From: Ailanthus altissimus
Lineage: Eukaryota; Streptophyta; Magnoliopsida; Sapindales; Simaroubaceae
DNA length: 64,000 nt
Direction: 5' to 3'
NCBI GenBank assembly: GCA_946807835.1
Contig: OX327684.1
Coordinates: forward strand, 14,532,501 to 14,596,500
Shown here: positions 48,561 to 59,493 of the stretch, piece after piece
Numbering within the stretch: position 1 is the stretch's first letter
How the letters are laid out: each line of letters begins with the position of its first letter
The notes under the pieces: generated by a model
The model's input: only the letters and a program-made list of their open reading frames with translations
Database searches by the model: none
Told to the model about the DNA's origin: nothing
Program-made: the position numbers and the translations under genes

Positions 48561-49976
48561 TGATAGGGGTTAATTGGTTTTAATATTTTAATCTTTCAAA
48601 CTCAATATTTTTTTTATTTAAATTAAGATTATTTGGTTTATTTTTATGTATTTTATTGTTATTTTACAAGTTTGGAGTTAATGGAATAAATAGGGATGAA
48701 AATCTAATGATTACAAGAAAAAAAAAATCAAAATTACTACAGTAATCAATACAATAGTTGTGAACAGTAATTATGCTACAGTACTTTGCTACAATGCCAT
48801 TGTCGTGACCCCCAAGTCAGAGACCCCAGCATTGCATTGCTCAAGTAGAAAATATTAGAGATGGATTTCCCAGGTCTCAACGTTGTGACGCCCACATCTA
48901 GTATAGCGATGCTCACGTGATAAAGAAGAAAAATTTCTATTTTTCTTCTATGACTTGGATTTTAAGCTATAAGCCTCTGGGGTTATGAAAGCCTATAAAA
49001 GACCAATTTTTACAGCCAATATCAAAGAACAATAAAGAGAATTTAAGAACAAACACAAAAACCTTTTAAAAGAGATTAAAGCAAAGAATTGAAGATTGGA
49101 GGAGTAAAGATTGTGCAACAAACAAGAGAGAAAAAGAGTGATTCAAGGAATCAACCTTGTTTAATTCTTTTTTTTCCCCCTCTTATTTTATGTCTTTGAT
49201 CACTATATCTTTCAATATTTACTTTGGAACTCTCAAATTCATCATGAGCTAAACTTTTTTAATCTAAGGTTAGATTCTTGAATCAAATATGTAGTTGAAT
49301 CTTATTATTTATCTTATTTTATGAACTCAATAAAGGAAATTTTTCATTATATCTTATGTTTAATACTTCTTCATATCTAGCATATATAATGTTTGTTTGA
49401 GTAACTATAATGAACTCCACAGAGAAATTTATATTTAGTCTAAGGTAGTTTGATGCATGATCATAGGGTAATAACTATGAGTTCTATGTAGGTTAGACTA
49501 TACCTATATAGAATGTATAGTATTATTAGGCATGTCTTTAATGAGTTTTATACTATTCTGAATACCATAAACATATAGGTAATTGTTAAGATAAAATATA
49601 GTTATCTGACTATAGACAAAAGCTTATAGTGATATTCGTGTTCTAGCTAACAATTCATTATTAACGGATTAAGTAAGAGAATATTAGGTTCAATAAAGTA
49701 TTGATAGATAGCTTGAAACCCTAGATTCTTTTTATATTAGTGAATTCAACTCTTATTTGCTTATTACTTAAGACTAGGTTTAGTTTAGTAAATTGAGATT
49801 AATTAAAGATTATCTAATTTTAAACCTGTTTGAATCAAAGTTAAGTAAGATTAATTTTAGTACTTGATTAGAAAAATTAAATTAAATAAGTCTTTATGGG
49901 AATGATACTTGGACTCAAATCCTATAACACTTGGTATGCTAGTGTGCACTTACACTTAGTTAGAATTTGCCCATCA
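48561..49976 (+). mobile_element. Athila-like solo LTR with perfect TSD
   Basis: It runs from TGATAGGGGTTAATTGG to TTTGCCCATCA and is flanked by perfect TAACG copies (48556-48560 and 49977-49981). TATAAAA is at 48994. Module remnants are at 48735-48918: CTACAGTA words, then CpG-poor GC words. It matches the LTR at 22889-25025 along its length apart from the hAT insertion. It inserted in the region of the antisense Tat ORF. Confidence 0.93.
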
Positions 49977-49981
49977 TAACG

Positions 49982-51450
49982 CTTGTATCAATTACAACTT
50001 TTAAAATTCCATTATAGAGGAACTTCAATAATCACTAGAAGAGCTTTATAAGCCACTGAAGGAATATTTACACCAACACGGGATATACATAACTTCACCT
50101 TCTTTACAAATGAACTTTTAAAACCACCTGGATTGCTTTTTGATGCCTTTCTTTTAGTTTTAGGCTTTTATGGAATTTTGTTTTTACCAAAACATCGGGA
50201 AGGTCCTTCGTAAAAGATTAAAGAACTAGAAAAAAATAAGAAGACAAAATATCAAAAAACAAACCATCAGAAAAAAATAGAAATGAAGGTTAAAAAAATA
50301 ATAGAAAGATATCTTCCTCTACTTGAGGTGTAATGCCCGATGGAGCATGAATAGAAGTTTCTAAAGGGGACCCTTGCACCGAAGGTCCTACAAATGAAAT
50401 AGGATTCACCATAATAGGACCCTGAGCGATATTTAAACTTTGACTAGCCTCTCCCTTGCTACACGGTTGACTTCTAAACTCTATAAGCTGGCTGGTTATA
50501 GTAAATCCAATACTTCTTTCTTGAGAAAAGTATAGACTATTTATACTGAGATAGCTACAAAAAGGAAAAAGGAAAAAACTTAGATATTAGAGGACTATAA
50601 ATAAAACAAGGAATCAATTTCAAAAATAGGAAGCACTTACTGATGTTCGAAAAGAACTTCTTATAAGAAAATAAGGAGAAAATGGTATCGTTTTCCTTAA
50701 GATCCCTTCTAGAAACAATATATCTTGAGGGAGAAATTCACGAAGTAGGATTTTGTGGTGAAACCCTACAGAATTGAATAGAGGAGTCCTAGCTTTGATG
50801 CTTAGATTAGATAGAGCAAGGGTCTAGACTCCATTCTCTTGGGTCAAGGCACATGAAAAGTAATGAACTCATTGTAATCCTCAACATCTCATATGTATGA
50901 TTGTATTTGTGCTTAATAAGGTAGAACGCATTGTAATCCTCAACATCTCTAGGAATTTTTCTTTAAAATTCACTCTCGGCCTAGAATCAACAAGAAAGAC
51001 AGAGTAGTTCTTCATTTATAAACACTAAAGAAAATGTTTACCTCAAACGAAAGTCATAGTTGCTTTCAATTGCCACTTATCACTATAGCACTTTCTTTAA
51101 AATAATATGCTTCCCTACAAAGTCTTTGAAGAACTTCCTTCCTCTTTAGGAGACAAAAGTAATTAACTTTGGAGCAAATAAAATTATAGGTTGGAAAGAC
51201 ATCATAAGGCTTAAACAATATGGTGGGTTCGTTATGTGGTTTAGAATAGCTATATCTTGAAGAAAGTAGAAAACATTAGGATAAAGCTGAAGAGGGGAAA
51301 GACTAATAACATGAAGGAATTTTAGGATTATTAGGGGAATAGAAAACATAAAGCATTTAAGATACTCATGAAACTTGAGGAGTTCTCCTTGCTCTATTGT
51401 CATAGATTCCCTATGGGGATCTTTCTAGGCCAGGACCTTAACTTTAATTT
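49982..51450 (-). pseudogene. Antisense ORF of the Tat element, N-terminal part
   Basis: From about 51405 the minus strand reads MTIEQGELLKFHEYLKCFMF then LPLIILKFLHVISLSPLQLY-like text (51360-51270) and FQPIILFAPKLITFV. This resembles the start of the 'putative gypsy type transposon' domain (PF04195-like): hydrophobic block, P-x-Q-L-x-P-N, then F-F. Further downstream on the minus strand 50800-50650 reads FHHKILLREFLPQDILFLEG, and 50480-50330 a low-complexity linker. Stops occur. Family name from memory; no search was run. Confidence 0.5.
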
Positions 51451-54400
51451 CCTTAGGATTTGATAAATGGTTTTAAGTTCATCAATAGGAAAAGAGCTCA
51501 CACTTCTGACCATTGTTAGGATTAGGGTATGAGAGTTGGTATCTTGAAAAGTAGGAGATTTTATTTATATGAAGGAAATTGCAAGGAGACAATTATTTAA
51601 AATTAAACAAGGAAAGAAAAAAACCCTAATTTATATTTGAGGAAATGAGGCTAAGACCATTTCATTAAAAGCTATGTGTCCACTTAGAAAAGGGGAAATG
51701 TTTCCCTGATTAGACATCCCTAATTTTTTGAATTAATTCATTTCCAAGTAGTACTTTTAAATCCAAAACATGGCGCTCGCTGATTAGATAATGAAGAAGT
51801 GTGTTTCACATGCTTCCTAAAGAAGACATACACTCTTTCATTTATAAATAAGGCATCTAGTGGGCTTATAAATATAATAGGCTCAACTAGCCCGCGCCGT
51901 TTAGAATGGTTGGTCTTTTTTTAAAATTACTCAGCCAGAACCAGCTTAGGAATGGGTCTAGGTCGGATCTAACACATCATAGGTCGAAGCCTAAAATTGT
52001 CAAAAGTATTGAATCTAGATTTTATGGCCCAATTAATAGGTAAACCTGATCCATCATTTGACGGGTATTTCCTAAATAGAAAAGGAAATACGTTGAAAAA
52101 GAAGAAACAAGTTTGGATTCAAACTTTTGTTCCATTTTTTATTATAATTTATGAATCCAAGTACAATTATAATTTAGAATATGATTTTTCTTCTTTTATT
52201 CGCTGTATAATGCACATTATTTATACACACTCAAATCCTATTTCAGATTTGCTTTCACTACTGTATAAATACACAATTTTTTTTATGGTTTATTCATTCA
52301 ATTAAATACACAAGAACTAGAGCACTCTTGAGATCTTTTAGCAATCTCAGAGCTGTTGAAAATGGTGCTTACTTACCATTCCAATATTGTATAAATATTA
52401 ATTATTCAATATTTATACAATATATATTTTGAATAAAATCGTTAATATTAAATATATATGGTAAGATACTTATAACATTTTAGATATTGTATGATCTGAA
52501 AGAGTTCAGATTTGATATAAAGGAGTTTAGACTAAGGCTAAGAGTTAGCAACGCTGAAAGTTATAATTGCTAAGAGTTAGTACTACTAAAAGTTAGCAGG
52601 TTATAAAAGTCAACAAAATCTAAAGAATTAGAGCCTTTGTTTGAAATGGGACAAAGACCTAAGGGTATATTAGTAATAATATAGTTGTAAAGGATTGTAA
52701 ATAGTGCTAAGAAATGTTATTGTACAAGTATGTTCTCGTACGTTATGTCCCTTATCTATTTTCATTGATGTGGATCTGTCGGTGAAAATATTATTTAACA
52801 TAGATTGGTATATATCTATATTTGAATTGTCAAGATGGTTAGTCTTAACAGACTATGAGCTTAGTGAAAGTTCTATAGATATGCAGGTATTCAGTGAAGA
52901 TTGAATACTGAATAGACTCAATTAGAACCTCCAATAGACATCCCATAAAGTTGTCAATGGAGGATTCTTTCGAGTTGATTAGAATTTATGATCTCTTGAT
53001 CTAAGCACCATGATAGGCTATGAGTGATCCACCATACGTAAGTTCCACACATGTTAGAAACTCTTTATAGTCAGATCGCTGAGTTTTGCTGGGTATGGTC
53101 TGATCCTTATGGAGTTTGATGTTTGTAGATATGAGATCTGTTAACTCTTATGGGTGAGTTGTATATCTAGATGCTTCAATATTGTATTCCAAAATATCTT
53201 ATGGCCATAAGTAATATACCCAGGAAAGAGTTTCTTATGTAGAAAAAAAATATCATAAAAGTGTTTGTAGATATTGTTTACGAGATAAGTTTACGGTTGG
53301 ACATATGAAAATTTGACGGTGTTGATCTATGTCTCCGCTCTTCCAAGGTATATATGACGGAGGGATTACTTGACAGTGCTATTAATCATTTAAAAGGCAT
53401 AAAGATAATGTCATTCTCATTCTCCTTCAATAGATGAAATTACTTGACAAAGATTATTTGGCCAAATCAATTAAAACAAATGGTAGCTATATTTAAATGA
53501 TAAAAGGATTTGTTATGTTAGGGTTGTACTTACGTGCCATCCTTATTTGTATAAATATTTGATATTTATTTGATGTACATTTTATTAAATTACTAATTAC
53601 TTTTAATTACAAGGTATAATACTTGTAATGCTACAGACATTATTTGATCTGAAGGAGTTCAGATTTGGTCTAAAGGAATTTAGATCAGGGTTAAGAGTTA
53701 GCAACACTGAGAATTATGATTGCTCAAAGTTAGCAGGTTATAACGATTAGTGAACTCCAAGGAGTTGGAGTTTTGTCTGTAACGGGATAAAGACCTAAGG
53801 GTATACTATTAATGACGTAGTTGCAAGAGTTGTAATTGGGTGCTAGAAAATGTCATTATGCAAGTATATTCTCAAACATTATCTTCTTGATCTATTTTCA
53901 TTGATGTAGGTCTGTTAATGGATCTTTTTTATATAGATCAGCGTATGTCATACCTGTAGGGTACATATGGCTATTCTTATCTGATCATGACCTTAGAACT
54001 CATATAGATATATAGGTATCCAGTTAGGACTGGATATCAAATAGAATCATGAGGACCCTAATAGACATTCTATGTAGCCGTCAATGGAAGGTTCTCTCGA
54101 GTTGAGTAGTATACGTAGTCCTCTGACTTGAGTGCCATGGTGGAATTGTAAGTGATCCACTATACTTTGGTTCCACGTATGTTAGAGACCTTTCATAGTC
54201 TGATTGCTAGGTGTTACTAGGTATGGTCTGATACTTATGGAGTCTGGTATGTGTAGATATGGAATTCGTTAGCTCACATATGGGAGTTGTATATCTAGAT
54301 GCTTCGAGATTGTATCTCAGAAAGTCTTATGACTATAAGCATTAACCTGAAAAATGAGTTTTCACAAAGTCGAATAATATAGCAAAGAGTTTGCATATAT

Positions 54401-55001
54401 TATTTAGTAAGATACAGGTTTAGAGATAGGTTTATGGATGAGCTTATGGGGATTTGACGGTGTTGATCTATGTCCCCGAACATCCAGGATATAGATGACG
54501 GAAAGACTATATGTATGCGCTGTGACCTCAGCTTGTATAGTCTAACACACTAATTTATAATATCTGTGACTTGTGCGTGGGGCATCGTTCATGGACTCAT
54601 AGAATAGTTTCATTTGACGAATTGGGTGTGGACCTAGGGAGTCTCGCAATATAGAGTGTACTCGTGCATTGGGGCAACGTACCAGATTGAATTGTTCAAT
54701 TCAGTAATATCTAGCATGGCCACGGGATATGCGCGTGTCTGTATTTAAGTGTTAAATACATTAATTAGTTAATAATTATTGTTCACTACTTGTATATTGA
54801 TACATAGCGCATTATGGGCACTTGGTTGAGTTTACTCAAGTGTGTGGTATGGTAGGACTCATTAGGGGTATACTTGATAACTATGTAAAAGGGCAAAATA
54901 ATAATTTCACACATTGATTATTTAATAGTTAAATAATAAAAAACATCTTATTATTATATGATATAATTTTATATTATATTATTTGATTATAATATTAATA
55001 T

Positions 55002-55040
55002 ATATATATACTTGGTGGCCAAGTATATATATATATATAT
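55002..55040. repeat. AT-rich hairpin in LTR-F
   Basis: ATATATATATACTTGG and its complement CCAAGTATATATATAT flank a 3-nt loop. The surrounding zone corresponds to the hairpin zone of LTR-A, but the stem sequence differs. Confidence 0.8.
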
Positions 55041-55158
55041 ATTTAGTAATATTATAATTTGTATTAGATATATATGTAATGTGTGAAAAAACGTGTGTAT
55101 ATTGGTGAGAAGCAATTTGTTGCTTGTTAAAACCAAACGTTGTTGAAGAAAAAATAAG

Positions 55159-55284
55159 GTGGCCGGCCAAATTTGAGAACAAAGACAAAGGGATTTTGAT
55201 TCTTTTGAGAATTAATTTCAAGTGGCCGGCCAAATTTGAGAACAAAGACAAAGGGATTTTGATTCTTTTGAGAATTAATTTCAA
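55159..55284 (+). repeat. Perfect 63 bp tandem duplication in LTR-F
   Basis: Two identical 63 bp units start GTGGCCGGCCAAATTTGAG (55159 and 55222). The antisense ORF through this region repeats its own peptide because of the duplication and is not a gene. Confidence 0.95.
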
Positions 55285-56449
55285 GTGTTGAAATTGATTT
55301 TGTTATTTGTCTCTATTGGCTACCAGTTACAACATAAGAATTTGTTTTATTGATCAAAGAGTTGATCAAGGGAAAAATAAATTTCTTAGGGTTTAAAGTG
55401 TTAAACTCAGTGCTGAATTTAGAGCTGTTGTTCTAGCTTACCAAGCCCACCTAGGTGATGACTAGAACCGTGAACGTATTATATTCTAGGCAGACTTCTA
55501 GTAACTTTTGAGAAAAGTTACAATTGGTGAATTCTCAACCCTTTATATAGATATATATTAATATGATTAATATATTATTTGTGTTTATTGATTATTTTTA
55601 ATTATTCTACTGTGCATAAATATGTATGAGATACATATTTTGTACAATGAATACAAATACACATTCATACACCTTAGTTATAATCGATCCAACATGTGAT
55701 GCTTAGGATTTAAGCTTGTGGTGGCATTTAATCAAGAATGTATTGGCCACTCATTTGGCCTATAATTCGGCCAGCTAAAGTACATTTCTACCAAGCAAAA
55801 TATGAAGCATGATATGGCAAAAATCATTTCTTGTGATGCTTGTTGTTAATGGCCACTAGTTGAAGTTTTATTGGCTAAGGTGGCGGTGGAAATTGCTATA
55901 AAAAGCAGCCTAATTTCATTTGCTTTAGAAGTTAGTCAAATAAACACTATTTTTTAGTTAAGGTCGAGCGATTATTAGAAGCAAAAGTTGCTTCAAGTAA
56001 CAAATTTTCATCAAGAAAAGGAGGCTACCATTCTAGTTTGAGGAATCATACCACGTCCTTGACTAGAATTGTCGAAAGTACGCTTCAAGGGTGAGTTTCC
56101 TTTTATCTCATTAGTGTAATAAGATATGTTTTAATATTTCGCTGTGTATATTTTGCATGTGTCACGTGTAAAAATTAAATTAAATGTACATATTCAGCAT
56201 ATGCACAACACACTTTCAAGAGCATCATTTAGCAATTCAATTTGCTTCTTGCTTACCTAAACACTCCCCACACATAATACTTTTTCTCTTGATCAAACAC
56301 TGACTTGAGCATTAGAGTATTTTTTTCTTGCAAGAGAGAATTATTGTTCTATAATTCAAAAAGTCTTTGAAATTAAAGGAAGAAAATAGGGGTGTCTTTA
56401 GAATTCTTGTGAAGGATTAAGGGTTCCCAGGTAATTTATTGAGGTTTTT

Positions 56450-57929
56450 AAGCCTGAGAACTTCATCATTAATAGGAAACATTAAAAAATTAATTATTTA
56501 CCAAGTAATATGCTTCAACTTATTTTATCTTTTCAACCGATAACTTGTCCTAGTAAACCTCAAAGGAAATGCCAATTTCTCTCTATAAACAAAATATTTA
56601 CACCACACATTTCTCATATGTGATGTAGATATTTTTAGTTGTAATGTTGCATATGGTGTAAGATAGCCGTTTCCTATTGAATATACATTAAGATAGTTGT
56701 CATACCAGCTCTTGAGAATATTGAATAAGGTATCTCTCTTCTTTAGAAATATATATTTTATCTAATTTTCTTCTTTGTGATATCTTTGTTCTTTTGATTA
56801 CCTCTTTGCATGAAGTTAATATCCACTTAAATGTATTTGATATGTGATGATTTGGGTGGTTTTTCCTTATAGATTAGATCTACTATATCATAGTGGATGT
56901 AATTATTTTTTAAATGTGTTTTTGTTATTATTATGATTATTGTTTTTGGCTAAAGTTACTCTCTCTAGAAAAAGATGCTCTAATTATATTCTATTAAGGG
57001 GGAGGTAATACTGGTAATTTAGATCAAAAGCTCTTTAGGAGATGGTCTAGAAACTATAAAACTATGTGGGGGAGCATTACTAGAAACTTACTACTGTTAT
57101 TCTATGGGCGAGGATCAGTCCTCAGAATGATCAGTCTCAGAATACTCTTGAAATATTTGGTAGTATGAGTCTTCTGTCTTACCTTAGTTATTCTCAAGAC
57201 TTCATGAAAATTGAGCATTTTACTGTTCAAATTTTAAATTTTTAAGTAGTTACTTCATTAAATATACGTAACTCTTGAAAACCCATGTAGCTTTGCCTAT
57301 TACCTCTCACCAAGATCTAAGGGTTAAGGCTATAGTTAATTGAGGTTCTAACCATTTTCTTCAACCCTCGGATCTAATCCAATAATCATATAAGCCCCAA
57401 CAGTTACATCAGTCAATTAAAGAAATGTTTTTGAACATGGATTCATTTAAGCCATTGATTACTTCGATGGTTCGAATTGATTCATGGGACGTATTATAAA
57501 TATAGAATTTTGGCAAGAAAGGTTCTTATTCACACTCAAGAGAAAAAAATCACTAGAATTGCGATAGTGACACTGGTGATTGAGTTCCAACTTTGGCCTT
57601 TAATTTCCAATTCTTGTTCTTTTCAATTTTTATCCATCTTTAATAGGTAATACTAAGTCTCATTCTATTTCTTTGTTGTTTATGTGTTGACTAAATTTGT
57701 GTCAAATATATACGTTTTTAAAAAATCCAATTGATTTTCAAATTATGTGTATCTCTCATTTTATAAAGATGGTTGTGGTAACCCCATTTTACTTCATCTT
57801 GAAAATTTCATGGGTTTCTGATTTGTAATGTGGATTTTAACTATTCTCTATTCTTGGGTTGAAATGTTTGACCTTGCAAGAAAAAAAAAAGAATATTTTT
57901 TCTTTAGCTTTCGTTCTTACTCTAAAGAT
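56450..57929. other. Unassigned spacer
   Basis: No gene is recognised. A promoter-like TATTATAAATATAG lies near 57490, upstream of the ORF remnant that starts after 57930; the text between is AT-rich and could be its leader. Confidence 0.45.
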
Positions 57930-59190
57930 GTCAACCTATCGCTAGATTGGGTCATATAGTGTAGAAAAATGTGAAATTGTAGATACTACACTTGATCTTA
58001 GTGATGTAGAAGAAGAAAAGATTCCTTTGGTGTAAAAGAACCGATCTCGAAGGGCTTTGCTTTATAGGGGTGACATTAGGTTCTATCTGAGGGGTTGAAA
58101 TCTAGGCCTTCATGGTCAAGGTTATGACTGATGGGTATCTAGGAAACTCTCTTGTTGAGATAACTGAGTTTGAGGATTTTGAAGATACTGAGAATGACAA
58201 ATAGGTGGAGGAGGCTGGGGAGGCCTTCATTAGTGGTGATGAGGTAGACTTTGAGTTTTTGAGCTAGACTATTGATATTGAGTCTAAGGTGTCCATTGAG
58301 GATTTGGAGCATTTAAAGGAACAATATAATATTCATTCCTCTATGACCTTGAGCATTTCTTCACTGATGACTTTCTTAGCCAACTAGAGCCTGACGAGGT
58401 TACCTTACACTTTTTTTTTTAGTTTAGGGTTGAGGTTACCCATTAGTTATACTTTATTAGGATGTTGTCCTAATTAGAGCTTGTCCTATCCTAATTGGGT
58501 CCAAATTTCTAAAGAGTTTTATTAGGGCTTTATGTTTTGCAGGTGAAGGCTGGTTAATCTAAGCCTACCTTTTAGGAACTGCAATACCTTTACTAGTTGA
58601 GAGTGCACTCGGTTGAGAATAAGGGTTTTATTACTTGATTGGTTATAGGGGTGTCACTTTTATTAGACATATACCTTCTATAATAAGGGTAAAAGTCTTA
58701 ATGGTTCTATGCTAAAGGGGAGTGGGGCTGAGAAATCATTGGGCCTATGCTGGGAACTTGGTTCGTTCCCACTAGGTTCTTAACTAACATAAGGCTTTCT
58801 TTTTATTTCTTAATTTTATTATTTTTTGTTGTTGCTAGACTGCCACTTAACCCCAATTTTTATTGTTATGTAGTCTTCTTACCCGAACAATCCTGACGTG
58901 ATTAAGGTGAGGTAGAAGCCACGTTAAGGTAATCTATGGATTGGATGACCCTTTTGTCAAAAAAAGTCTTAGGGCTGTGTCTTTTATCGTGGATCTATCA
59001 AGAAATGTTTATATGGTTTAAGGGTCAAGGAAGAGGAGTAAGTTCCTTGTGTTTTATTTCTTTTAATCCCTGTCTTCTCTCTATATTGAATTTTTCTTGT
59101 CATCTTTATATATGAAACAATGTAGGCTAATGAGAGATCAATGGTAAGAAGAGGTCCCGTTAGGAGGGTCAAGACCAGGAATGCCAGTTT
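57930..59190 (+). pseudogene. Remnant resembling the extra ORF of Tat elements
   Basis: The plus strand, with frequent stops and frameshifts, gives acidic text (ITEFEDFEDTENDK, VSIEDLEHLKEQYNIH) and then blocks like those of 'putative gypsy type transposon' proteins: a P-x-W-x-x-L-x-G-L-Y-V-L-like stretch near 58495, IGYRGVTF-like text near 58640, and KS-WFYAKGEWGWEI-like text near 58690-58740. It may be the antisense ORF of another, minus-strand Tat element, or a decayed host copy. Recognition is by general resemblance only. Confidence 0.4.
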
Positions 59191-59493
59191 TGGATAGCCA
59201 AGCTACTGTTGGCTACCTCTTTATGGAGAAAGGAAAAAGAAAAACTTCCCCGAGATGTGGCGCTGAGGGCTTGTGAAGGAAGTCCCTAATAAGAGTGGTA
59301 GAGGAATCCCTAAGGGAGCAGCTTTAGAGGGATTCCTTAAAGGCGGACAAAGGCAAAGAGATTGTTATCTCTTTAGCATCAATTCTAACACCTCTCCCTA
59401 ATAGAATACCACCATATATTTGGGGGTCTTCAATATAGATTAAGAGAGTCCTTATTCCTGTGTAGGTTGAGCATATTGATTAGAGGAGGTGAG

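Larger units (their letters stand above)
53516..55694 (+). repeat. Copia-family solo LTR (LTR-F) nested in LTR-E
   Basis: It starts TGTTAGGGTTGTACTTACG and ends TAATCGATCCAACA. Its flanks TGTTA (53511-53515) and TGTGA (55695-55699) fit a 5 bp duplication with one mismatch. At 2179 bp it is the most complete uninterrupted LTR of the family and a good reference. It carries an AT hairpin (about 55002-55040) and a perfect 63 bp duplication. Confidence 0.88.
52354..56218 (+). repeat. Copia-family solo LTR (LTR-E) with perfect TSD
   Basis: It starts TGTTGAAAATGGTGCTTACT, ends CACACTTTCA, and is flanked by AGAGC on both sides (52349-52353 and 56219-56223). It contains the LTR-family blocks, for example CTTATGGCCATAAGTAA near 53199. 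After about 53370 the consensus is lost (deletion or divergence), and LTR-F splits it at 53516. It carries no PBS or coding region. Confidence 0.88.
51686..56400 (+). repeat. Polypurine tract and 3' LTR of the Tat element, interrupted
   Basis: AGAAAAGGGGAAA (51686-51698) is a polypurine tract, followed at once by TGTTTCCCTGATTAGACATC, a plausible LTR start. TATAAATACAC is near 52265. The LTR is interrupted by the copia LTR-E at 52354 and resumes at 56219 with ATCATTTAGCAATTC and CTGACTTGAGCATTAGAG, the latter a phrase common near the end of Tat/Ogre LTRs. The exact end is not fixed (about 56350-56450). Confidence 0.65.

Noticed and set aside
54979..55284. Minus-strand open frame with a repeated peptide
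   Set aside because: The repeat is the 63 bp DNA duplication in LTR-F; the rest is AT hairpin sequence.
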